A stretch of DNA of 64,000 bases from Halodesulfovibrio spirochaetisodalis (GTDB lineage Bacteria > Desulfobacterota > Desulfovibrionia > Desulfovibrionales > Desulfovibrionaceae). This document shows, one piece after another, positions 8,404 through 15,293 of this stretch. The translations under genes were made by a program, and so were the position numbers. A model generated the notes under the pieces. The model did not search any database. It was given only the letters and a program-made list of their open reading frames with translations, and was not told where the DNA came from. Numbering within the stretch: the stretch's first letter is position 1; each line of letters begins with the position of its first letter. The stretch lies in assembly GCF_001672295.1 (NCBI RefSeq), contig NZ_JXMS01000002.1:162615-226614 (forward strand). Reading direction: 5' to 3'.

Positions 8404-10038
8404 ATGACCAAACTACCTTCTAGCATTTTTAATGAGGTTATCGGCCCGGTTATGACCGGCCCTTCCAGTTCCCATACGGCTGCTCCTTCGCGTATCGGGA
8501 ATCTTGCAGGGCAACTGGCTGGTGATACGCTTTCTCGAGTTACCGTGACGTTTGAATCAAAAGGCTCGTTTGCCACAACCTATAGAGGGCAAAAGTCTGA
8601 TCAGGGACTTGCTGCCGGTTTCATGGGGATGAAGCCGCAAGACCCCAGATTATCCAATGCGTTGGTGTTAATCAAAGAAGCAGGGATTGATCTGAAGTTT
8701 GAGATAAAACAGTTTGAAGCCAACCACCCGAATGTGGTGCTTATGGATATAGTAGATACAAGCGGTGAGCAGGTGACTGCAAAGGCATTATCTACTGGTG
8801 GCGGGCGTATAGAATTTAATGAGATAAACGAATGCCCTGTGTATATGGCTGGCGATTACTACGAACTGGTAATTATGCTTTCTGAAAAGCCGTCGCGGTC
8901 ATTGGAACAGCTTTGCAGCAAAGTGCAGGGTGCTCTTACGCGTGCAGACGTAAAACTGCATGGAAGCTCTGTGAGTGATAACGGTAAGCAGGGTGCTGCG
9001 TGGCGCGGGGTAATTGTCATCCATGCCCGTGAAAAGCTTCAGCAGGAACTGCTTGATGAAGTGCAGGAACTGTGCGGCAACGCTTCTATCCGTAACGTTG
9101 CGCCGGTAATGCCTGTTATGGCTTCTTCTGATTGTGCTGTTCCGTTCAGCAGTGCGGAAACATTGCTGGAATGGTGCGCAGGGCAGGGCGATATTCCGTT
9201 ATGGAAAGCAGCTGTCCGGTATGAGGCTGCGCGGGGTAAGCTCACAGAGTCTGAAGTTATTGAGATGATGGCTGACATCACTGATGTGATGGAAACAGCA
9301 ATTACAACCGGACTGACCGGTGATTTTTCTATGCGGGGCTTTTTAACCCCCACAGCAGCTAAATTGCAAAAAGCGTTGGATAACGGACAATTCATTGCAA
9401 CAGGTATGCTGGATTTAGCCACTGTTATGGCGGTTGCCGTAATGGAATTGAATTCATCAATGGGCTGCGTGGTGGCTGCGCCTACTGCCGGTTCCTGCGG
9501 TGTGCTCCCTGCTGCTGTGTTCAGTGCGCTGGAGTCGTTTTCTATTCCGCAGGAAGAGCGACGGGAAGCAGCAGCCAAAGCAATGCTGTGTGCTGGGTTG
9601 ATAGGCGTATTTATCAGCGAGCAGTCTACATTTGCTACCGAAGTATGCGGGTGTCAGGCTGAGTGCGGATCTGCCGCAACAATGGCCGCTGCTGCTCTTG
9701 TGGATATGGCTGGCGGCTCTGTTCAGGATGCGTGCAATGCTGCGGCGCTTGCAATGCAAAATTCACTGGGACTCACCTGTGATCCGGTTGCAGAGCAGGT
9801 TGAAGTGCCTTGCATCGGACGAAATGTAGGAGCAGTGAGCAATGCTGTTTCTTCTGCAAATCTGGCAATGCACGGTTTCAGAGGCAACTTGCCGCTGGAT
9901 GATGTAATCTGCGCCATGTGGGAAGTTGGCAACGCGTTGCCGGATACCTTGCGCTGCACCGGTAAAGGCGGCTTATGCGCCACACCGTCCGGCATGCGTA
10001 TTAAGGAAGAGGTAGATAAGCTGCGCTTTGCTTCATAG
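8404..10038 (+). CDS. sdaA: L-serine dehydratase (L-serine ammonia-lyase), iron-sulfur type
   Basis: Cytoplasmic enzyme converting L-serine to pyruvate and ammonia, using a 4Fe-4S cluster rather than PLP. The 544 residues join the beta domain (N-terminal, with TGPSSSHT near residue 18) and the alpha domain (from about residue 250) in one chain. Cluster-ligand candidates are the conserved cysteines in GSCGVLP, CGCQAECGSA, LTCDP and VEVPCIGRN. The ATG is preceded by AAGGA. It stands alone between a gene-free leader and a strong terminator. It probably feeds serine or cysteine-pathway carbon into pyruvate; a broader cyclic or threonine specificity cannot be excluded. Confidence 0.93.
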   Translation: MTKLPSSIFNEVIGPVMTGPSSSHTAAPSRIGNLAGQLAGDTLSRVTVTFESKGSFATTYRGQKSDQGLAAGFMGMKPQDPRLSNALVLIKEAGIDLKFEIKQFEANHPNVVLMDIVDTSGEQVTAKALSTGGGRIEFNEINECPVYMAGDYYELVIMLSEKPSRSLEQLCSKVQGALTRADVKLHGSSVSDNGKQGAAWRGVIVIHAREKLQQELLDEVQELCGNASIRNVAPVMPVMASSDCAVPFSSAETLLEWCAGQGDIPLWKAAVRYEAARGKLTESEVIEMMADITDVMETAITTGLTGDFSMRGFLTPTAAKLQKALDNGQFIATGMLDLATVMAVAVMELNSSMGCVVAAPTAGSCGVLPAAVFSALESFSIPQEERREAAAKAMLCAGLIGVFISEQSTFATEVCGCQAECGSAATMAAAALVDMAGGSVQDACNAAALAMQNSLGLTCDPVAEQVEVPCIGRNVGAVSNAVSSANLAMHGFRGNLPLDDVICAMWEVGNALPDTLRCTGKGGLCATPSGMRIKEEVDKLRFAS

Positions 10039-10133
10039 CGCGTGTCTTGCATGGTAAATAAACAGCGTACACAGGTCAGCTAGTGCTAACTCGTATTATG
10101 CCGTAACTATTCTATTTTATCTAAAAAATTGAT

Positions 10134-10168
10134 AAAAGCTCTTGCGTAATCGCAAGGGCTTTTTTTTT
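10134..10168 (+). terminator. Terminator of sdaA
   Basis: AAAAGCTCTTGCG pairs with CGCAAGGGCTTTT around a TAAT loop and is followed by T residues. It lies about 100 bases after the sdaA stop. Confidence 0.92.
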
Positions 10169-10228
10169 GAAGAGTGGAAAATGGTTCTGCAACCTTTTGG
10201 GGGGATGCAATGGACCTGCCGAAGAATG

Positions 10229-10274
10229 AAGCCCCCGAATAGACTTCTCGTCCATACGGGGGCTTTTTCTTTTA
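10229..10274. terminator. Hairpin terminator between sdaA and the His-rich gene
   Basis: AAGCCCCCG and CGGGGGCTT form a 9-bp stem. The T tract is good on the plus strand (TTTTTCTTTT) and weak on the minus strand. It lies 5 bases past the end of the minus-strand His-rich gene and may act in both directions. Confidence 0.75.
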
Positions 10275-10278
10275 GTGG

Positions 10279-10548
10279 CTAATGGTCTTTTTCTTTTGCT
10301 TTGTGGTGCTCACGGGTGTGTTCTTTATGGTCATGCTTTTTCACATGGTGATGTCTGTCATCGGAATGTGAATGCCCGTGATGCGGGGCAGGGTGCTTAT
10401 GCCCTTCTGAAGAGCCGCCATGCTCAGTGTCTGGATGGCTTTTTTCATGGGCGCGGTACTTCATGTGGTCTTTGTTGTGTTTGTGCTCATGTTCATCATC
10501 ATAGCGCCGTTTCATTTTATCGTGAGTACTTTTGGATGTATGTTGCAT
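10279..10548 (-). CDS. Histidine-rich small hydrophilic protein, likely metal-binding
   Basis: Not recognised as a named family. The 89-residue product has 24 histidines together with many Lys, Asp and Glu residues, in clusters such as HEHKH, HHGHSH and RHHH. It has no membrane segment or signal peptide, so it should be cytoplasmic. Such composition suits nickel, zinc or copper buffering. The start at 10548 is chosen for its GGAAG ribosome site; a longer frame reaching 10677 has none. Neighbours do not reveal the metal. Confidence 0.7.
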   Translation of the reverse strand: MQHTSKSTHDKMKRRYDDEHEHKHNKDHMKYRAHEKSHPDTEHGGSSEGHKHPAPHHGHSHSDDRHHHVKKHDHKEHTREHHKAKEKDH

Positions 10549-10825
10549 AGTACTTCCTTTTTGAAAAATGCGAGTTGCCTGTTTGAAATGGTTGTACCAC
10601 GCAGCAGCGCTTGAGTGCTTTGATAACGCCGCAGAAATAGCAGACTGGTGTTTTATTGGTCTCCATAGCATGCACAAACCGTATTCTTCATGTGGGCTGC
10701 CGCATTGAGGCGTTGTGGATGGCTCGTTTCATACTTTTTCTAATATCTATGGAAGATTAACGGCTTGACTCTGATAATGGATTTCAATATCAGAAAACGA
10801 CAATAAAGTAAGGTAGGGACGTTTA

Positions 10826-11941
10826 GTGAAAGAAAATGTGTTTGACCGTGAGGACAAGGTCATCCGCAAGGCTCGATCGTTACTGACAGGGGGCTCATTT
10901 CAGCAGGACGGCAGCGAGGACAGCTACCGCGAATTGCTTGCTGAATATGAGAAATCAGTAAGGCAGAGTAAGCGCCTGCTGAAAATGGGGGACAGGATGC
11001 AACTCGCACTTGCTTCACTTAATGAAGAGTTGCAACTGCGCGAGCAAAAGTATCGGGGTATTTTTGAAAACGCGATTGAAGGTATTTACTACACAGATGC
11101 GCAGGGGGTGCTTCTGGAGGTAAACACAGCCATGGCGTGTATGCTCGGGTATGAAACAACTGAAGAGTGTTTGAAGAACACTCGTGACGTGGGGGATATA
11201 TTTAAGACATCTCAGGCATTTTCCCAATATAAAATAATGCTGCATAGCAAGCAGGTAGTCAAAAGCATGCATGCGCAGCTTTGTTGTGCAGACGGCAATA
11301 CCGTATGGGCTGAGATAAACGCCGGAGCGATTGAGTCTCATGCTACGGATAATCGGCACATCGCGGGGATTGTCGGGGTAATAGCCGATATTACAGAGCG
11401 AAAGCACATGATGCGTGAAATGTGCAGGCTTGCCCGTACTGATTGCCTGACGGGGCTGTGGAACCGCGGATATTTTGTAGAGCTTGCTGCACAGGAAATT
11501 GCCCGTTGCAAACGGTTCAGCCATGAGTTGTCCATCCTGCTTGTTGACGTGGACTACTTTAAAGGCGTGAACGACAAATACGGGCATGATATCGGCGACA
11601 AAGTACTTGTAGGCGTTGCAGATACGCTTCGGGAAACCTTGCGTGAAGTGGATGTGGTTGCCCGTTTCGGCGGCGAAGAGTTTGTTGTCATGCTGCCGGA
11701 TACGGGGCTTGATGCTGCTCAGATGGCGGCAGACAGGTTGTGCCGTGCTGTCCGCGAGCAGGATTTTTCGTATGACAGGCATCGGGCAATAAATGTGACG
11801 GTGAGCATTGGTGTGACTGCGTTTGAAGATGTACAGACGTCTTTGGATTTGCTGCTGAAGCGTGCAGACACAGCAATGTATGCTGCGAAGCATAACGGTA
11901 GAGACAGGGTGGAATTTTGTACTCAATGCTCGTCCAGATAA
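10826..11941 (+). CDS. PAS-GGDEF diguanylate cyclase
   Basis: Probable cyclic di-GMP synthase. The 371 residues comprise an N-terminal coiled region (about 1-75), a PAS domain (about 76-195, with the usual YRGIFENAIEGIYYTD start and DITERK end) and a GGDEF domain (about 205-365). The active-site loop is intact as GGEEF, with a product-inhibition site RxxD five residues before it, and DVDYFKGVND is typical of active enzymes. There is no membrane segment. It starts with GTG behind AAGGTAGGG. The HD-GYP gene follows 115 bases later, so synthesis and breakdown of the messenger may be paired. Confidence 0.93.
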   Translation: MKENVFDREDKVIRKARSLLTGGSFQQDGSEDSYRELLAEYEKSVRQSKRLLKMGDRMQLALASLNEELQLREQKYRGIFENAIEGIYYTDAQGVLLEVNTAMACMLGYETTEECLKNTRDVGDIFKTSQAFSQYKIMLHSKQVVKSMHAQLCCADGNTVWAEINAGAIESHATDNRHIAGIVGVIADITERKHMMREMCRLARTDCLTGLWNRGYFVELAAQEIARCKRFSHELSILLVDVDYFKGVNDKYGHDIGDKVLVGVADTLRETLREVDVVARFGGEEFVVMLPDTGLDAAQMAADRLCRAVREQDFSYDRHRAINVTVSIGVTAFEDVQTSLDLLLKRADTAMYAAKHNGRDRVEFCTQCSSR

Positions 11942-12056
11942 AGGCTGCTCCGGTGGATAGAAGCGTGGGGTCGGGACTGGTTCAGAAAGTACGATTACAT
12001 GCTCTGATTGCGGTTCCGTGTAGTGAAGGTAGATATAATATGGTGCGTGGTAGTTT

Positions 12057-12743
12057 ATGGATGTTATGAATTTACGGTCGTTGAAGTCTGACATTGCCAA
12101 ACAGTGCGATGTGCGGGTGCAAAGAGCTGTCCTGAGTTCGTTACATCTGTTTGCTGAATCCCTCGGGAACGCCATTGATGCCAAAGACCATTGTACGTGC
12201 CTTCATTCTGAAGAAGTGGCGATTATTGCGCAGGCAATCGGAATGCAGCTTGAACTGCCTCAACTGGAAACCCGCTTGTTGCATATTGCCGGTCACCTGC
12301 ATGATATCGGGAAAATTGGCATTCCCGACGCAATCCTGAAGAAAACCGGATCGCTTACCGATGCAGAATATACTGAAATTAAGCGTCACCCTCAGCTTGG
12401 GGCAGAAATTGTCACCCCTGTTATGGGGGCTGTGGGCAACGGTGAAATAATCAGCGTTATCTTGCATCATCATGAACGATACGACGGTAAGGGATATCCA
12501 GACGGCCTGAAGGGAGAGGATATTCCCTTTGGAGCACGAATTATAGCTGTAGCGGACAGCCTTTCTGCTATGCTGCAGGACAGACCCTACCGTGTCGCCA
12601 TGGGATATGAAACTGCTGTTGATGAAATACTCCGATGTTCAGGAACGCAATTTGATCCCGCGATTGTTGCAGCATTTATGGAGATTAAAGATAATATTCG
12701 GGAACTGCTCCAGTCAATCCGCGGCGCTGAATGGGCTGTGTAA
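12057..12743 (+). CDS. HD-GYP domain phosphodiesterase
   Basis: Probable cyclic di-GMP phosphodiesterase of 228 residues made almost entirely of the HD-GYP domain. Visible motifs are HLHDIGKIGIPD (metal-binding HD), HP..G, ILHHHERYDGKGYP (the GYP signature) and GARIIAVAD. An upstream helix includes HSEEVA, the usual first metal-ligand histidine. There is no receiver or other sensor domain, so input must come from a partner, perhaps the GGDEF protein just upstream. The ATG at 12057 has only a weak ribosome site. Confidence 0.9.
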   Translation: MDVMNLRSLKSDIAKQCDVRVQRAVLSSLHLFAESLGNAIDAKDHCTCLHSEEVAIIAQAIGMQLELPQLETRLLHIAGHLHDIGKIGIPDAILKKTGSLTDAEYTEIKRHPQLGAEIVTPVMGAVGNGEIISVILHHHERYDGKGYPDGLKGEDIPFGARIIAVADSLSAMLQDRPYRVAMGYETAVDEILRCSGTQFDPAIVAAFMEIKDNIRELLQSIRGAEWAV

Positions 12744-13015
12744 TATAGTTATCATGCTGTTGGGCAGGGATAGAGATTATCGTTAGTTTGATAATGTTGT
12801 CCCGTGATGCTTAGTGGGTGTTTTTGTGTTCTGCGCGATAGCGCCAGTCGTGTGACTGTTGAGAGTTGCCGCTTTGCAGAGGTTATTCTCAGCGAGTAAA
12901 AGTGTACGGAAAATATTCTTGATAAAGCCCAAAGGTAGGGAGAAACTGATGCTGGTCAGTCATTACAAACTGCGTTACGCTCAGCGTATTCTTTTTATTT
13001 AACAAGGTGTTTTTT

Positions 13016-13831
13016 ATGCTAAAAAATATTCTTCCGAAATCCCCGATTGCAGCGGCCGGTGTTGGACTTCTTCTTGGTGCAGGCATAGGTGGTATACGGG
13101 GCTGGCTTGAAGTCCGGCGCGGAGACATCACCAAAAAAGACGCTGTTGCAGGTGCAATCAAGCAAGGGCTCATGTTCGGCGGAGTAGCTGCGGTATCAAC
13201 CATGGCCAGCGGCAGTAAGGGCGGTGGTGCCGGATTAGCGACCATGGCTGTTATGGGCTTGAGTGGCGGCGGTGGAGGATTGCCGAATATGCTACTTGGA
13301 ATGACTGGCGGCGGCGGTGGTCGCGGTGGTGGAATGGGCGGCGGCATGCGTGGCGGCGGTGGTATGTCTCAGATGGTTGGCCAGACTGGTGGCCAAATGG
13401 GCGGCCAAGCTGGTGGTCAGAAAGGTGGCATGGGCGGCGGAAAAGGTGCAGGAGGCGGCGGTGGACGCAGTCAGTCTTCCGGCTCTATTCTTGATTCCGT
13501 ATCCAATGCTGTGACTGATCTGATTATGCCGGATTCCAAATCCCCAAATACTGAGGCTGCTGCGACACAAGTTCCTCAGGCAGAAGCCGTTGTGCTTCAG
13601 CCGGAGCTGATCGACGAGCCTGTGCAGGAAACACAGGAGTTGGAAGCGGATTCCAGCATTGTTGAATCTTCTTTAGAGACAGAGCCACAGGCAGATATTG
13701 CTGAACCTGTTATTGAGGAAGATAACAAAATTTCTGTTAAGGAAGAGGCACCCAAGCCTGCTCCGAAAACAACAAAAAAGCCTGCTGCTTCTGCAAAGAA
13801 AAAGAGCAGCAAGAAAACATCACCGAAATAG
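13016..13831 (+). CDS. Gly/Met-rich membrane-anchored protein with acidic and Lys/Pro-rich tail
   Basis: Not recognised by homology. The 271 residues fall into four zones: an N-terminal hydrophobic helix rich in Gly (about 10-30), a second weakly hydrophobic stretch to about 75, a low-complexity Gly/Met/Gln zone (about 85-150, repeats like GGQMGGQAGGQ), and a hydrophilic acidic tail ending in Lys/Ala/Pro repeats. Start at ATG 13016 behind AAGG. It opens the cluster that includes HMA-like proteins and the P1B ATPase. Small membrane proteins with glycine-rich helices are a feature of ferrosome clusters, where they may shape or line the compartment. Role here is inference. Confidence 0.7.
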   Translation: MLKNILPKSPIAAAGVGLLLGAGIGGIRGWLEVRRGDITKKDAVAGAIKQGLMFGGVAAVSTMASGSKGGGAGLATMAVMGLSGGGGGLPNMLLGMTGGGGGRGGGMGGGMRGGGGMSQMVGQTGGQMGGQAGGQKGGMGGGKGAGGGGGRSQSSGSILDSVSNAVTDLIMPDSKSPNTEAAATQVPQAEAVVLQPELIDEPVQETQELEADSSIVESSLETEPQADIAEPVIEEDNKISVKEEAPKPAPKTTKKPAASAKKKSSKKTSPK

Positions 13832-13865
13832 ATAGTGATTGAAGACGATTCTTCACGGAGACACC

Positions 13866-14177
13866 ATGGATTTTACAACAGTAGCAAAACTGCGGAAATA
13901 CCTATCTGTTAAACATCATATTCCGGGGAGAATTCGGATAACTTTTGATAAATCGATCATGACTGACCCTGAAGCGTTGGCACTTGTGAAATCAGCACCC
14001 GCAATGCCTGACGCTGTCACAAAAACAAGTTTGAATATTTTTTCAAAGTCAATTGTCATTGAGTATGATGCCAAACGGGTTCCTCCAGAGCTGTTGGAGG
14101 AGCTGATTAATGCTCCTTCGGATGATGCTGCCAGCGCTGTGGTTGAAAAATTATATTCGATTTTATACGGCGCGTAA
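13866..14177 (+). CDS. HMA_2-like small protein lacking the CxxC metal site
   Basis: A 103-residue product with one ferredoxin-like heavy-metal-associated fold. It carries HIPGRIRITF, as seen at the start of the ATPase further on (FPGRIRF), but no CxxC, so classical copper or zinc binding is unlikely. Start at 13866 behind GGAG. It probably shares a transcript with the Gly-rich protein 34 bases upstream, and a terminator follows directly. The likely role is to interact with the ATPase or with the metal store it fills. Confidence 0.8.
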   Translation: MDFTTVAKLRKYLSVKHHIPGRIRITFDKSIMTDPEALALVKSAPAMPDAVTKTSLNIFSKSIVIEYDAKRVPPELLEELINAPSDDAASAVVEKLYSILYGA

Positions 14178-14196
14178 CTCAATTTGAACATAGTTG

Positions 14197-14230
14197 CCCC
14201 GAGTTCTTCACGAATTCGGGGTATTTTTTT
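14197..14230 (+). terminator. Terminator after the HMA-like gene
   Basis: CCCCGAGTTC and GAATTCGGGG form a 10-bp stem with one G-T pair, followed by TATTTTTTT. It separates the first two genes of the cluster from the rest. Confidence 0.92.
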
Positions 14231-14244
14231 GGGAGAAAAATAGC

Positions 14245-14273
14245 TTGACGATGATAATCGTTTTCACTAAAAA
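14245..14273 (+). promoter_or_regulatory. Promoter overlapped by a Fur-box-like site
   Basis: TTGACG (-35) at 14245 and TAAAAA (-10) at 14268 are 17 bases apart. Between and over them, 14247-14265 matches the classical 19-base Fur consensus at 15 positions by eye, including the central ATGATAATC core. Iron-loaded Fur bound here would block the promoter, so the genes from 14303 should be expressed when iron is scarce. Confidence 0.6.
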
Positions 14274-14302
14274 GATCTAAAGAACAAAAGAGGAACGTAC
14301 TC

Positions 14303-14578
14303 ATGGATAGGCATATTCAAGAAAAAGCTCGTCGTTTTGCAGCACAGTGTGACAAAATGGATTTCGATCCAACGTCACCTGCGTGTTCTGTGTGTGCTGT
14401 AAAAAAACGTGGTCGCTGTAGAGATTACGGTGTGTTGCTTTCTCTGTGCGGCATGATGGTCTGTCACCAGTTTAATTTGGGTGTGGGACTGGCAATCTGC
14501 CACGGAGCCGCGAATGCGTTCATGAGTACTATGACGAATAAGGCATATGAAAAAAAATCATTACCGCAAAATTGCTAG
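14303..14578 (+). CDS. Cysteine-rich small membrane-associated protein
   Basis: Not recognised. The 91-residue product has a basic, cysteine-rich front (CSVC at about 28-31 and a further Cys at 39) and a hydrophobic stretch with more cysteines (GVLLSLCGMMVCHQF, about 43-57) continuing to ICHGAANAF. The cysteines could hold metal or a cluster at the membrane face. Ribosome site AGAGGAA. It is the first gene behind the Fur-box-like promoter, which ties it to iron response. A terminator follows at 14630, so readthrough or a second promoter must serve the next genes. Confidence 0.75.
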   Translation: MDRHIQEKARRFAAQCDKMDFDPTSPACSVCAVKKRGRCRDYGVLLSLCGMMVCHQFNLGVGLAICHGAANAFMSTMTNKAYEKKSLPQNC

Positions 14579-14629
14579 CTTTGTTTGATAATGGTACAAA
14601 ATAGTTAGATCAAAACTTTTTGTTGTATG

Positions 14630-14667
14630 GTCTTTGCGATACTATGTTCGCAAAGACTCTTTTTTTA
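14630..14667 (+). terminator. Terminator inside the ATPase cluster
   Basis: GTCTTTGCGA and TCGCAAAGAC form a perfect 10-bp stem with an 8-base loop, followed by TCTTTTTTT. It ends 23 bases before the next start, so it may act as a partial stop or attenuator. Confidence 0.9.
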
Positions 14668-14689
14668 TCTATGCCAAAAGGGGCTGTAT

Positions 14690-14893
14690 ATGAAAGAACT
14701 ATCAGAGAAGCTACTGTTAGTGGCCGCCGGTGCAGCCGTGGGGGCTGTAGGATATCTCGCGTGGAAGAATAGAGATGAGCTTCATGACTTGCTTGATGCT
14801 GCTTTGGATAAGGGAAAAGAACTTATCGAGAAGCAAGTGGAAGAGATGGGGGACATGATGCCGAAAGCCTCTGAAAATGAGAAGGGAGTGTAG
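14690..14893 (+). CDS. Small single-pass membrane protein (YtxH-like)
   Basis: A 67-residue product with one N-terminal membrane helix rich in Ala and Gly (LLLVAAGAAVGAVGYLAW, about residues 9-26) followed by a charged amphipathic helix. The layout resembles YtxH and the PacL-type small partners of mycobacterial metal-export ATPases. Start at 14690 behind AGGGG; the longer frame from 14627 runs through the terminator. The next gene starts 2 bases after the stop, so the two are translationally linked. Confidence 0.78.
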   Translation: MKELSEKLLLVAAGAAVGAVGYLAWKNRDELHDLLDAALDKGKELIEKQVEEMGDMMPKASENEKGV

Positions 14894-14895
14894 TA

Positions 14896-15231
14896 ATGGC
14901 TGTAAACAGATTAGCATATTTTTTTGCAGGTGCCGTGCTTGGCGCAGCAGGTCTTGCAATGGTGAAAAGCGGTAAGGGGCAGCAGCTCGTTTCCGGTATG
15001 ATCAGCGGTGGATGCGGGCTTGCAGAAAATGTTCTCACCCGTGTGGAAACCGTTAAAGAAGACATTGAAGACTACATGGCTGAAGTTAAGTACAAGGCTG
15101 CGCAGGCTAAAGAAGCCGCTGCACAGGAAGAAACTGTTGCAGCAGCTGACGTTGAAATTGACGTTGAGCCTGAAGCTGCTTCTGAAGTTGAAGAAGAAAG
15201 CACAACTGATTCTGTCAACGAAAAGGCATAG
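14896..15231 (+). CDS. Small membrane protein with Ala/Glu-rich tail, ATPase partner candidate
   Basis: A 111-residue product with an N-terminal membrane segment (YFFAGAVLGAAGLAMV, about 8-23), a glycine-rich linker and a coiled, very acidic Ala/Glu tail from about residue 48. This architecture recalls DUF1490/PacL-type proteins encoded next to P1B ATPases in actinobacteria, which act as chaperones or scaffolds. It sits directly between a similar small protein and the ATPase. The acidic tail could bind iron weakly. Family assignment is by layout, not by a diagnostic motif. Confidence 0.75.
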   Translation: MAVNRLAYFFAGAVLGAAGLAMVKSGKGQQLVSGMISGGCGLAENVLTRVETVKEDIEDYMAEVKYKAAQAKEAAAQEETVAAADVEIDVEPEAASEVEEESTTDSVNEKA

Positions 15232-15293
15232 CGGTTCATTCGCACTGCATTGTGTGAGATTGGTGCACACGCACAACGAGTAGCGGAGAATAC

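Noticed and set aside
11015..12184. 389-codon minus-strand frame across the GGDEF and HD-GYP genes
   Set aside because: It overlaps two well-supported domain proteins and reads as random composition.
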